A program made the translations under genes and the position numbers. DNA of 64,000 bases. It comes from an uncultured Clostridium sp. (lineage in GTDB: Bacteria > Bacillota > Clostridia > TANB77 > CAG-508). Positions 1 through 9,983 of the stretch are shown piece after piece (position 1 is the stretch's first letter; each line of letters begins with the position of its first letter). The stretch covers positions 1 to 64,000 of the forward strand of contig CANSOA010000005.1 of NCBI GenBank assembly GCA_947648495.1, given 5' to 3'. Below the pieces are notes generated by a model that saw only the letters and a program-made list of their open reading frames with translations, did no database searches and was not told the origin of the DNA.

Positions 1-54
1 AGCATGCGGCTGTTAACCGCAGGGTCGTAAGTTCGAGTCTTACTGGAGGAGCCA
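1..54 (+). tRNA. tRNA-Asn (GUU), 3' part only
   Basis: The window opens inside a tRNA. The anticodon arm carries GTT, the T arm is gtaag-ttcgagt-cttac, the 3' acceptor strand follows, then discriminator G and an encoded CCA at 52-54. The 5' part lies before the window. Confidence 0.9.
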
Positions 55-60
55 AAATAC

Positions 61-116
61 AGGGTTTTGAACAGTTGTGAAAGGTATCTGAACAACCGTG
101 AAAACCCTATTTTTTC
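61..116 (+). terminator. Terminator-like hairpin after tRNA-Asn
   Basis: The arms agggtttt (61-68) and aaaaccct (101-108) pair and are followed by a T tract. Inside lie two direct copies of a TGAACA-nnn-GTGAAA motif, with an inverted third copy near 163-180. It probably ends tRNA transcription; the repeats may also be protein-binding sites. Confidence 0.5.
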
Positions 117-334
117 GCCATTTTTCAAGGCTTTTAAGAAATAGATACCTTTCAGCATACTTTCACAATTGTTCAAATATGTTTCGCACGACCATACAAC
201 GACCGTACACATAAAGCAAAAATCAAGGCATATATTACCTTGATTTTTTTGTGGTTGTTATATACTTTTTTTAAAAATAATGTTATAATCATAAAGAAAA
301 TTAAGCGAGGAAAAAATAGTATGGAGGAATATAT

Positions 335-3195
335 ATGCACGATAAAGAACAAAAACAAAAAGCAAAGGCATTTTCTGAATTTTGGAAAGATAAGGGATAT
401 GAGAAGGGGCAAAGTCAACAATTTTGGATTCAACTATTAACAGATGTTTATGGTGTGCAAAATCCATCTGAATTTATAGAATTTGAAGATCAAGTACATA
501 TTGACAAAAAATACGGTTTTATCGATGGCTATATTCCTGCTACAAAAGTTTTAATTGAGCAAAAAAGCATGGATAAAGATTTGAGAAAGGGAATTAGACA
601 ATCAGATGGAAGCGTTCTTAATCCTTTTCAGCAAGCAAAAAAATATATTGCAGAATTGCCATTATCGAGGCATCCGAAATATGTGATTACTTGCAATTTT
701 AAATCTTTTCTGATTTATAATATGGAAAATCCAAATCGGAGAACCTGAAGAAGTATTGTTGGAGAATTTAGAAAAAGAATATTATAGGCTTGAATTTATA
801 GTGGAAGTGGAAAATGAGCATTTGAAAAGAGAAATGGAAATTTCGATTCAAGCAGGAGAATTAGTTGGAAAATTGTATGATGAGATTTTAAAATTGTATA
901 TTAACCCTGAAAATCCAGAAACTTTAAAAAGTTTGAATATGCTTTGTGTTAGATTAGTGTTCTGTTTGTATGCAGAAGATAGCGGAATATTTGGTAAAAG
1001 AATGATGTTTCATGATTATTTGAACAAATTTGAAGCAGAAGATATGAGAAGAGCATTAATCGATTTATTTCAAGTATTAGATACGAAAATAGAAGAGAGA
1101 GATCCGTATATGAAGGAAGAACTGGCACAGTTTCCTTATGTGAACGGTGGGCTATTTGCAGAAGAAAACATTGAAATTCCAAATTTGAATGAAGTAGTAA
1201 AAGAATTATTGTTGGCTAAAGCAAGTGAGGATTTTGATTGGAGCGAAATTAGTCCAACGATTTTTGGAGCAGTTTTTGAATCAACATTAAATCCTGAAAC
1301 AAGGCGTAGTGGTGGAATGCACTATACTTCCATTGAAAATATTCATAAAGTTATTGATCCGTTATTTTTGCATGAATTAAAAGAAGAATTTCAGAAAATA
1401 CAAGCCATTTCGGTTGTAAAAACAAGAAGAAGGAAGTTGGAAGAATATCAAGAAAAGTTGGCGAAATTGGTATTTTTAGATCCTGCCTGTGGCTCTGGAA
1501 ATTTCTTAACGGAAACGTATATTTCGCTTAGGAAAATTGAAAATGAGGTAATTGAAGCTTTAAGTACCAGCAAATATGAAGGACAAATTTTACTAGGCGA
1601 TGAAAAGCATAATCCAATTCAGGTTTCAATCGGACAATTTTACGGAATTGAAATTAATGATTTTGCGACAACGGTTGCCAAAACTGCCTTGTGGATTGCA
1701 GAAAGTCAAATGATGAAGCAAACAGAAGAAATTTTACATATTAATTTAGATTTTTTGCCTTTGAAGTCGTATGCTAATATTACAGAGGCAAATGCCTTAA
1801 GGATTGACTGGAACCAGGTTCTGCCAAAGGAGAAAGTAAATTATATCATGGGAAATCCGCCGTTTGTACGGAAAAAAGGAACAAAATGAAATGCAAAAAA
1901 TGGACTTAATGAACGTTTTTGATAAGAAGGCAAAAGGCATTGGAAATCTTGACTATGTAACTGGTTGGTATGTAAAAGCTAGTCAATATATTCAAAACAC
2001 ATCAATTAAAGTTGCTTTTGTATCTACAAATAGTATAACACAAGGTGAACAGGTGCCAATTTTGTGGAGGCAATTGCAAAAATATCATATTGAAATTATT
2101 TTTGCGTATCGTACATTTAAGTGGAATAGTGAGGCGAAGGAAAAAGCAGCAGTTCATTGTGTGATAATTGGCTTTTGTTGTTTATTAAATAGAATAGAAA
2201 AGATAATCTATGTAGGAGAAGGCAATATTCAAAAGGTCAAAAGTATAAATCCATATTTAATAGATGCACCAAGTGTTTTGATAGAAAGCAGAAGTAAAAA
2301 TATAGGAAATGTTGCAGAGATTATGTATGGAAGTATGCCAATTGATAATGGTTATTTGATATTAAATAAAGAAGAAAGACAAGAGTTAATAAGTGAAAAT
2401 GCTAATAATGAAAAGTTTATAAGGAAGTATGTTGGAGGAGATGAGATTATAAATAATAAAGAAAGATGGTGTATTTGGCTAAAAGACGTTTCTCCGAAAG
2501 AAATAAAACAGTCCAATATCATTATGAAGAGAGTAAAACAAACCGAAGAATTTAGAAAAAATAGCAGTAGACCACAAACCCAGATATTAGCTAAAACAGC
2601 ATTTTTATTTGGAGAAATAAGACAGCCTGATACAGATATGTTAGCGATACCAAAGGTGTCTTCTGAAAATAGAAAATATTTGCCAATTGCTTTTGTTCAA
2701 CCTGAAATTATTGTAAATGGAAGTACTTTAATTATTCCCAATGCTAATTTGTATCTATTTGGTATTTTAACTTCTAATGTGCATAATGCTTGGATGAGGA
2801 CGGTAGCAGGAAGAATGAAAAGTGATTATCAGTATTCAGGAAGTATTGTTTACAACAATTTTCCTTTCCCAACTCTAACAGGGGAACAGAAAGGTAAAAT
2901 CGAAAAAACTGCACAAAGAATATTAGATGCAAGAAATTTGTATCCAGATTGCTCGCTAGCAGATTTATATGATGAATTAACCATGCCCAAAGAGCTAAGA
3001 AAAGCACATCAAGAAAATGACAAAGCAGTGATGGAAAGTTATGGTTTCAATTGGAAGAAAATGACAGAATCTGACTGTGTGGCAGAATTAATGAAAATGT
3101 ATAAAAAATTAGTCGAAAAGAAAAATAATTATTTTCAAAATCATTCAATTTCAAGACAAAATAAATTTGACGTTTTTATACTCCAATTAAACTGA
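335..3195 (+). CDS. MmeI-like type IIL restriction-modification enzyme, read through two +1 shifts at CGG
   Basis: This is a single-chain restriction enzyme and adenine methyltransferase. The N-terminal nuclease domain has the D-X(n)-EXK site (D64, then E75-Q-K77). A helical domain follows, then SAM motif I (LDPACGSGNF) and catalytic motif IV (NPPF), a target-recognition region and a C-terminal domain. Read plainly, the gene falls into three frames (335-748, 756-1889, 1864-3195). At CGG 737-739 and CGG 1869-1871 a +1 shift reading GGA as Gly gives N-P-N-G-E-P and N-P-P-F-V-G-K-K, the latter matching the family pattern NPPFVG. The joined protein is about 952 residues, close to MmeI's usual length of about 920. 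GGAGG precedes the ATG at 335. If the +1 reading is wrong, this is a double-frameshift pseudogene. The last ~20 residues are not family-like. Confidence 0.82.
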
Positions 3196-3273
3196 TAGAA
3201 CCTCTTTTTTTGGTTATACTATACTTAAAAATATCAAAAGATAAACAAAATTCGACATAAAGTGATTTTTTTA

Positions 3274-3302
3274 TTGACTTTTTGTATCAAAAAATATATA
3301 AT
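3274..3302 (+). promoter_or_regulatory. Sigma-A promoter of the cell-wall hydrolase gene
   Basis: TTGACT (3274-3279) and TATAAT (3297-3302) are separated by 17 bp, about 30 bp upstream of the start codon. Confidence 0.75.
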
Positions 3303-3333
3303 TTGATAAAGTTATAGTCAAGGAGGTAATTTC

Positions 3334-5628
3334 ATGAAACATCACCAATTTGTCAAAATATTCTCTATTTTTGCAATTGTCCTATTTTGCATATTTGCAG
3401 GAAATAATATTTCTTATGCAGGAACTTTGAGTTCGGATATTAATGCCATTAATGATAATAAATATCCAGGCATAAAAGCCCAAATTCAAAATCTACAAAG
3501 AAAATATGGGAATTATCACTTTCAAGTGTATTACACAGGAATTGACTGGACAGAAGCGATTACAATGGAATATCAAGGACATGGAAGTTCGCCTAAGAAT
3601 TTATTTCAGGCAAAAAACAATTATCAAGGAAAATGGTATTGTCCAATTTGTGCCTCAAAAACCTATGATACAGGCTGGTATTGCGCTTCTGTAGAAGCCA
3701 TAGAATATATGATGGACCCTAGAAATTCGCTAGACGAAACGAGTGTCTATCAATTTAAAAACTTAGAAACAGCCGATGTATCAAGTAGTAATATACAAAC
3801 TGTTATTAATAGTAAATATGGTTCTTATTCATATATCAACAATGGTACTGCAATTGGTGCAATCGTAAAAGCAAGTTCTCAGTATAAAATGAATGGATAT
3901 TCAATTTTAGCCAAAATTATCAATGAACAAGGCAAAGGAACATCACCACTAGCTACAGGAAGTGGTTATAATGGTCAATATGTTGGCTTTTATAATTTTT
4001 TTAATGTTGGTGCCTATGGAAATGGTAAAGATACCGTTATCACAAATGGTTTGAGATATGCACAAAATAAAGGCTGGAATTCTGTTGAAAAATCAATTTT
4101 GGGTGGTTCGGAATATTATAAATCGCAATACATTGGAAAAGGACAAAACACTTTGTACTATCAAAGATTTAATGTAATCAATACAAACTCACTATTTTCA
4201 CATCAATATCAACAAGATATTATGGGTGCACAAACAAGTGCTCAATTAATGAAAAGCTATTATACTACCACTTCCACAATTTCTAGCGTAAATCATACAT
4301 TCATTATTCCATTATATGAAAATATGCCAACGAAAACTTGTGCAAGACCTAGTACAGCAGAAAATCATCAAATCGACTTTGAAGATGCAACAGTTTTAAC
4401 AGATCGTTTACCAGTAAAAGCTTCGCCAAATAGTAGCCGAATTATAAGTTATTTGAACAAAAACGAAAAGGTAAGAGTCATTAAAAGAGCTAGCAAAACT
4501 TCTTCAGATGGCAAGTATTGGGACACGATTGTTACCAATATAGATGGAACATATGGATATGTTGAGCGTTCTGGAATTTCTTCACAATTTAAAAATACAA
4601 TTCCAAATTATGTCTTAGATATTAAATATTATGCAGATAACAATTCAGACATAAAAGCAGTTTTTGGTTATGATGAAAAAAGCCTTGTATCTCATTTTCT
4701 AAATTACGGCATCAAAGAAGGAAGACAATCTTCACCGACTTTTCATGTAAAGTACTATTTGGAAACAAACCAAGATGTGCAAGCAGCTTTTGGTTATAAT
4801 TATGAAGCGGCATATCAACATTTCTTAAACTATGGTTGCAAAGAATTAAGAAGAAGTTCGCCAGAATTTGATGGAACTTTCTACAAATATTACTACTCAG
4901 ATATGAACAATTTAAGCTCAATCCAATTAATGGAACATTATTTAAGTACAGGAAAATCAGCAGGAAGATTAGGTGGATTAGATGTTTTTACAGAAAGTGT
5001 TGTATTTGACGCTAATATTTATACGTTGTGTAATTCAGATATAAGAGCAGTTTTTGGAAATAATCAAAATGCACTACGCATTCATTGGTTACAATATGGA
5101 ATTCGAGAAGGAAGAACAGCTTCTATTATCTATGCTCCAATGTTTTATAAAATGCTTAATTCAGACATACAAAATGCTTTTGGTAGCAATTATAGACTAA
5201 TATTTGAGCATTTTGTGAAAAATGGTATTCATGAAATTCGTAGAACAAGTTTGATATTTGATGTAGCGAAATATTTTAGTACGAATGCAGATATAAAAAC
5301 GGCATTTAGAACCAATTACAAAGAAGCTTATGTACACTTTAAAAATTATGGTATCAAAGAAGGTAGAACTGCCAGTGAAGTATTTGATGTCAAAACGTAT
5401 CTTGCTTCAAATTCTGATTTAAAAGCCGCTTATGGAAAAGATTATTATGGTGCAATTGTTCATTTCTTAAATTATGGTATTAAAGAAAAGAGAAAGACAA
5501 GTCCAACCTTCAGCATGATTTATTATTCTGCTTATGCAGATTTGAAAAAAGTTTATGGTACAAGATATTTTGAATATTATGTTCATTATTTAGTCTACGG
5601 AAAAGCTGAAGGAAGAAGAGGAATTTAA
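3334..5628 (+). CDS. Secreted glucosaminidase-type peptidoglycan hydrolase with SH3 domain and C-terminal repeats
   Basis: A 764-residue exported autolysin-like protein. Residues 1-30 are a signal peptide ending near S-Y-A-G. The region around residues 190-330 has the N-acetylglucosaminidase pattern (ILAKIINEQGKG, then YNFFNVGAYG and GLRYAQNKGW), implying cleavage of glycan strands in the wall. An SH3-like segment follows (about 350-420). The rest is about eight repeats of roughly 45 residues with the core 'D-I-K-A-A-F-G ... H-F-x-N-Y-G-I-x-E-G-R', probably a wall-binding or surface module. It has its own promoter and an AAGGAGG ribosome site. The catalytic class is inferred from motifs; the repeat function is unknown to me. 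Confidence 0.8.
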   Translation: MKHHQFVKIFSIFAIVLFCIFAGNNISYAGTLSSDINAINDNKYPGIKAQIQNLQRKYGNYHFQVYYTGIDWTEAITMEYQGHGSSPKNLFQAKNNYQGKWYCPICASKTYDTGWYCASVEAIEYMMDPRNSLDETSVYQFKNLETADVSSSNIQTVINSKYGSYSYINNGTAIGAIVKASSQYKMNGYSILAKIINEQGKGTSPLATGSGYNGQYVGFYNFFNVGAYGNGKDTVITNGLRYAQNKGWNSVEKSILGGSEYYKSQYIGKGQNTLYYQRFNVINTNSLFSHQYQQDIMGAQTSAQLMKSYYTTTSTISSVNHTFIIPLYENMPTKTCARPSTAENHQIDFEDATVLTDRLPVKASPNSSRIISYLNKNEKVRVIKRASKTSSDGKYWDTIVTNIDGTYGYVERSGISSQFKNTIPNYVLDIKYYADNNSDIKAVFGYDEKSLVSHFLNYGIKEGRQSSPTFHVKYYLETNQDVQAAFGYNYEAAYQHFLNYGCKELRRSSPEFDGTFYKYYYSDMNNLSSIQLMEHYLSTGKSAGRLGGLDVFTESVVFDANIYTLCNSDIRAVFGNNQNALRIHWLQYGIREGRTASIIYAPMFYKMLNSDIQNAFGSNYRLIFEHFVKNGIHEIRRTSLIFDVAKYFSTNADIKTAFRTNYKEAYVHFKNYGIKEGRTASEVFDVKTYLASNSDLKAAYGKDYYGAIVHFLNYGIKEKRKTSPTFSMIYYSAYADLKKVYGTRYFEYYVHYLVYGKAEGRRGI

Positions 5629-5654
5629 AACCTGAATAAAATTTTAAAAAAATA

Positions 5655-5690
5655 TTGTAATTCCAATCGATTTGTAATATAATCGATTGG
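5655..5690 (+). promoter_or_regulatory. alaS promoter overlapped by a 10-bp perfect dyad
   Basis: TTGTAA (5655-5660) and TATAAT (5678-5683) with a 17-bp spacer. The inverted repeat ccaatcgatt (5663-5672) / aatcgattgg (5681-5690) straddles the -10 box. It may be an operator or a leader hairpin. Confidence 0.6.
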
Positions 5691-5723
5691 AGTTATTTTA
5701 TTTTAAAAAATAGGAGAGTTGAT

Positions 5724-7472
5724 ATGAAAGCAATCGAAATCAGAAACAAATTTTTAGCATTTTTTGAAAAAAAGGGACATAGTATTATTCCATCTGCGCC
5801 AGTCATTCCAGAAAATGACCCATCGGTTTTATTTACTATAGCGGGTATGCATCCACTTGTACCATATCTTTTAGGCGAAAAACATCCAGCGGGCATACGT
5901 TTGGCGGATTATCAAAAATGTATTCGTACTTTAGATATTGATGAAGTGGGAGATAATCGTCATTTGACGTATTTTGAAATGCTGGGAAATTGGTCATTAG
6001 GAGATTATTTCAAAGAAGAAGCTATAGCCATGAGTTATGAATTTTTGACAAAAGAATTACAAATACCAGTAGAAAAATTATCTGTGACTTGTTTTGCAGG
6101 AAATCAGGAAGTACCACGTGACTTAATTTCTTTTGAATGTTGGAAAAAGGCAGGAATTCCAGAAGAAAAAATTTACTTTTTTGAAGACAACTGGTGGATT
6201 GCAGGAGAAGAAGGTCCTTGTGGACCAGATACAGAAATGTTCTACGATACAGGAAAACCAGCTTGTAGCGAAAACTGCAATCCTGCCTGTGAGTGTGGAA
6301 AATACGTTGAAATCTGGAACAATGTTTTCATGGAATATTTTAAGGGCAAAGATGGAGCCTACACCAAATTGCAACAAAAAAATGTTGATACAGGATTGGG
6401 ATTAGAAAGATTAACCATGTTATTGCAAGGCAAGCGAACGCCTTTTGAAATAGAACTTTTTGCGCCAGTCATGGACCAATTACAGAAATTGCAAAAGCAA
6501 GATTTCATACAAAGCAGAAGAATTGTAGCAGAACATTTACGTTCTAGCATCATGATTATTCATGATGGAGGTCGACCAAGCAATGTCGACAGAGGCTATA
6601 TTTTGCGCCGTTTACTTCGTAGAATGACACGTCATTTAAACAAATTAGAAATTGATTTGAGTAACTTGCCACAAATCATAAATATTTCTATCGAAGCCTT
6701 AAAAGAAATGTATCCAGAATTAATGGCTAACCAAGAAACTATTCAAAACGTTATTTTGGAAGAAAAAGATAAATTCATGAAAACCCTAGCTAAAGGCGAA
6801 AAAGAATTTGAAAAAGTAGCTACAAAATTAAAATCAGAAAATCAAACAAAATTAGATACGCAAACCGTTTTTAATTTATATGAAACCTACGGTTTTCCAC
6901 CAGAAATGACGGTCGAGTTAGCAATGGAACATGGTTTGCAAGTGGAAATGCAGGAATTTGACAAATTATTCAAAGCACATCAAGAAAAATCGAGATTAGG
7001 TAGCAAAGCAAAGTTCAAAGGTGGACTAGCTGACCAAAGCGAAAAATCGATTATGTATCATACTGCTACACATTTGTTACACAAAGCTTTAAAAATGGTT
7101 TTAGGAGACCATGTTAACCAAAAAGGCTCGAATATTACAGAAGAAAGATTGCGTTTTGACTTTTCTCATCCACAAAAAGTCACCAAAGAAGAATTGGACG
7201 AAGTTGAGAAAATTGTCAATGAGCAAATTGCGAAAGATTTATCGGTTATTTGTGAGGAAATGAGTTTAGAAGAGGCGAAAAATTCTGGTGCGATTGGACT
7301 TTTTGAAAATAAATATGGTGACAAAGTAAAAGTTTATACCATTGGCGATTTTAGCAAAGAAATCTGTGGTGGACCACATGTTACCAATACAGCCCAATTA
7401 GGACATTTTAAAATCAAAAAAGAAGAAGCTTCATCAAGTGGAGTTAGAAGAATTAAAGCTATTTTGGAATAA
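5724..7472 (+). CDS. alaS: Alanine--tRNA ligase, short form
   Basis: Charges tRNA-Ala with alanine. The N-terminal class II catalytic domain (residues about 1-240) is followed by the tRNA-recognition helical region to about 430. The editing domain comes next, with zinc motifs HTATH (about residue 450) and CGGPH (about residue 555). At 582 residues it lacks about 300 compared with typical bacterial AlaRS. The linker runs straight from the helical region into the editing domain, skipping the usual beta-barrel, and the C-terminal DHHA1/C-Ala domain is absent; the protein ends soon after 'SSSGVRRIKAILE'. The core motifs look intact, so it is probably functional. Similar reduced forms are known in some small-genome lineages. 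Start ATG follows AGGAGAG. Confidence 0.93.
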   Translation: MKAIEIRNKFLAFFEKKGHSIIPSAPVIPENDPSVLFTIAGMHPLVPYLLGEKHPAGIRLADYQKCIRTLDIDEVGDNRHLTYFEMLGNWSLGDYFKEEAIAMSYEFLTKELQIPVEKLSVTCFAGNQEVPRDLISFECWKKAGIPEEKIYFFEDNWWIAGEEGPCGPDTEMFYDTGKPACSENCNPACECGKYVEIWNNVFMEYFKGKDGAYTKLQQKNVDTGLGLERLTMLLQGKRTPFEIELFAPVMDQLQKLQKQDFIQSRRIVAEHLRSSIMIIHDGGRPSNVDRGYILRRLLRRMTRHLNKLEIDLSNLPQIINISIEALKEMYPELMANQETIQNVILEEKDKFMKTLAKGEKEFEKVATKLKSENQTKLDTQTVFNLYETYGFPPEMTVELAMEHGLQVEMQEFDKLFKAHQEKSRLGSKAKFKGGLADQSEKSIMYHTATHLLHKALKMVLGDHVNQKGSNITEERLRFDFSHPQKVTKEELDEVEKIVNEQIAKDLSVICEEMSLEEAKNSGAIGLFENKYGDKVKVYTIGDFSKEICGGPHVTNTAQLGHFKIKKEEASSSGVRRIKAILE

Positions 7473-7495
7473 AATTGCAAAAGTCAACATAAAAT

Positions 7496-7524
7496 TTGAC
7501 AAATTCCAAAAAATATGGTATAAT
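7496..7524 (+). promoter_or_regulatory. Sigma-A promoter of the sortase gene
   Basis: TTGACA (7496-7501), 17-bp spacer, TATAAT (7519-7524); a near-consensus promoter in the alaS-sortase gap. Confidence 0.8.
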
Positions 7525-7565
7525 AACATTAAGAAAATAAACAGAAGAAAAGGAGGATTTTTGGT

Positions 7566-8240
7566 ATGTTTAATAGTAAATATAGTAAGGTTTTGACTGT
7601 ACTTTTAATTGTGGTTATTATTGGAATTGTAGGAACAGTGGGGTATTTTCTCTATGATATATATGCTGTAAAAACCAAAAATAGTAAAGCGCAAGATGTT
7701 CTTGACCAATTCTCCCAAACTGCCATTAGAAGAGAGTTTGATAAAAAAGAAGAGGATGAAAAAAAGGATGCGGAAAATCCATTGGATTCAATTAATTCAG
7801 TAGAATCACAAAATCAGCAAAGTACAGCAGGGAATAAAACTTACATGGAAGGCTATGAAGTAATGGGAATGATTGAAATTCCGAAAACAGGAATTAAATA
7901 TCCGATTTTATCAGAGGTGACGAAAAAATCGTTGGAAACTTCTGTGGCGATTTTGTATGGAGTTGGTTTAAATCAGCAAGGAAATACAACAATTGCTGGT
8001 CACAACTATAGAAATGGATTATTTTTCTCAGATAATAAAAAATTATCCAAAGGTGACATCATAAAAATCACAGACCAAACAGGAACTACCATTACATACG
8101 AGATTTACGAACGATATGAAACCACGCCAAGTGATGCCGCATACATGCAACGAGATACGGCAGGGGCAAGAGAAATTTCACTTTCAACCTGTACAGATGA
8201 TTCGAGTGCAAGATTGATATTGTTGGCGAAAGAAAAATAA
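7566..8240 (+). CDS. Sortase (membrane transpeptidase)
   Basis: A 224-residue cysteine transpeptidase that anchors surface proteins to the wall or polymerises pilins. One N-terminal membrane segment (residues about 8-30) is followed by a charged linker and the sortase fold. The catalytic triad is visible: H146 in AGHNYRNG, C209 in LSTC and R216 in SSARLILL. The compact catalytic domain resembles class D-like sortases; the class is not certain. AAGGAGG precedes the ATG. The LamG pilin-like gene follows 23 bp later in the same transcript, so it may be a partner, although that protein shows no LPxTG motif. Confidence 0.85.
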   Translation: MFNSKYSKVLTVLLIVVIIGIVGTVGYFLYDIYAVKTKNSKAQDVLDQFSQTAIRREFDKKEEDEKKDAENPLDSINSVESQNQQSTAGNKTYMEGYEVMGMIEIPKTGIKYPILSEVTKKSLETSVAILYGVGLNQQGNTTIAGHNYRNGLFFSDNKKLSKGDIIKITDQTGTTITYEIYERYETTPSDAAYMQRDTAGAREISLSTCTDDSSARLILLAKEK

Positions 8241-8263
8241 TATTTTTACAAAGGAGAAATAGA

Positions 8264-9865
8264 ATGTTAACTAAAAAAGAAGGTATAACGTTAATTGCGT
8301 TAGTGGTAACAATTATTGTATTATTAATTCTAGCAGGAGTAACAATTGCTTTAATATCAGGAGAAAACGGCATATTAAAAAGAGCGACAAATGCAGTAGA
8401 TGTCAATGAAAAGGCTTCAGCACAAGAGGAAGCGAATTTGCTAATAGCAGATTTTGCCACGCAATATTATGAAGGAAAATATGTCAATCATAAAGCGGAT
8501 TTTGAAAATGTAGATGATTATATCAAGGCAGAGTTGAGAACGGAAAGAGAGACAGAAGGAGGATATAAGGTAAAATATGATGAAGAAACAGAAAAAATAA
8601 AAGTTTCTAATCACAAACTAATTTCTTCGGGAACAATAATAAATGGAAAAGTAGATTGGGAAAAGGACAATTCTAATGATACTGACAAAGAGCCAGAAGA
8701 AGACGACACCGAACCAGATTTTAGTGAAAATTTAGTGCTTTTGGAACATTTTGATGAAAATATTGGAATGTTGATTAATACAAATAAAATAACTTCAGAG
8801 GAAAAAAAGGTGGGGAATAGTTCGTTATCTTTGAATGCGAATTGGACGGATGATGTTGATTCTATTACAAAACAGTTTGAATTTAGTGGTGATTTTACGG
8901 TAGAATATTGGGCTAAAATAGCAAGTGCGAATTTGAATAGTCAATGGGCTCCTCATTTATCAGTTGCGGCGAATAATGGAATATATTTGGGGCTTAGTAA
9001 TGGAAAATATATAGTAAGAGGTTGGTATATTACCAATTATTTAGAAATTGATCCACCACCAATGGATGAATGGGTTCATATTGCTGTTGTGAGAAAAAAT
9101 GAAAATTTGATGGTGTTTTATAATGGAGTTTTACAAGGTTCTGTTAAAAATACAATACAGTTTGCGAATGGAACCATTTGCTTTGGTCATGATGCTACAG
9201 TTGGTTATAGTGTTGATTCTTATATGGATGAATTAAAAATATCGCCTAATGTAGCGAAATATGAAAGCAATTTTGATGTGAATAATAGTAGAACAGAGCC
9301 AAATGATATTATATATCATTTTGAAAATGATGATAAATTATCTTATTCTAATGCTATGCAGTCAGCAACGGAGAAAAAATTTGGTAATTCTTCTTATTAT
9401 TTTAATAATGCTTATATGCAATATAAGCAAAGAGATGGTTTTGGATTGGATGGCGATTTTACGATTGATTATTGGATAAAATTATCTAGCAAAAATTTAG
9501 AAGCTGTTTGGCTTTCTCATTTATGTACATGGGTAAATAATGGAATTTATTTAGGTTTTAATAATGGAAAGTTTGTAGTAAGAGGATGGGATGTGCAAAA
9601 TTATTTAGAAATTAATCCACCGCCAGTAGATGAGTGGGTTCATATATGTGTTACAAGAAAAGATGGAATGTTATATGTATTTTATAATGGAATTTTACAA
9701 GCACAAACAGAAAATACAATACAATTTCCAAAAGGAGATTTGACGATTGGTTGGGATAGATATTGGTCTTTGCTTATCGACACTTATATAGATGAATTAC
9801 GAATATTAAATGGATATTGTGCCTGGACAGAAAATTTTGAGGTTCCGACCAGAGCGTATAAATAA
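8264..9865 (+). CDS. Pilin-like surface protein with two LamG domains
   Basis: A 533-residue protein starting with a type IV prepilin-like N-terminus (residues 1-45): a short basic leader, then G-I-T-L-I-A-L-V-V-T and a hydrophobic helix. An acidic linker rich in D and E lies at about 135-155. Two related LamG/concanavalin-like beta-sandwich domains follow (about 160-345 and 355-530), each containing an N-G-I-Y-L-G / V-R-G-W / DEWVHI pattern. The likely role is a surface adhesin or sugar-binding protein with a pilin-type anchor. It is cotranscribed with the sortase and ends at the hairpin at 9879. The ligand is unknown. Confidence 0.7.
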   Translation: MLTKKEGITLIALVVTIIVLLILAGVTIALISGENGILKRATNAVDVNEKASAQEEANLLIADFATQYYEGKYVNHKADFENVDDYIKAELRTERETEGGYKVKYDEETEKIKVSNHKLISSGTIINGKVDWEKDNSNDTDKEPEEDDTEPDFSENLVLLEHFDENIGMLINTNKITSEEKKVGNSSLSLNANWTDDVDSITKQFEFSGDFTVEYWAKIASANLNSQWAPHLSVAANNGIYLGLSNGKYIVRGWYITNYLEIDPPPMDEWVHIAVVRKNENLMVFYNGVLQGSVKNTIQFANGTICFGHDATVGYSVDSYMDELKISPNVAKYESNFDVNNSRTEPNDIIYHFENDDKLSYSNAMQSATEKKFGNSSYYFNNAYMQYKQRDGFGLDGDFTIDYWIKLSSKNLEAVWLSHLCTWVNNGIYLGFNNGKFVVRGWDVQNYLEINPPPVDEWVHICVTRKDGMLYVFYNGILQAQTENTIQFPKGDLTIGWDRYWSLLIDTYIDELRILNGYCAWTENFEVPTRAYK

Positions 9866-9878
9866 TGATTTTATTTTT

Positions 9879-9906
9879 GAAATAGTCGAAAGGCTATTTC
9901 TTTTTT
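9879..9906 (+). terminator. Rho-independent terminator after the LamG gene
   Basis: Stem gaaatag/ctatttc with an 8-nt loop, followed by TTTTTT. Confidence 0.8.
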
Positions 9907-9916
9907 ATTTGTTAGT

Positions 9917-9961
9917 TAAATAATGGGAAGGACTTGCTTATTCCATTATTTATGATATAAT
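9917..9961 (+). promoter_or_regulatory. Promoter with a dyad operator for the ATP-grasp operon
   Basis: TTGCTT (9934-9939), 16-bp spacer, TATAAT (9956-9961). The inverted repeat taaataatgg / ccattattta (about 9917-9926 and 9944-9953) brackets the -35 box and may bind a repressor. Confidence 0.55.
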
Positions 9962-9983
9962 GAAATCACAAAGGAGTCAGAAA

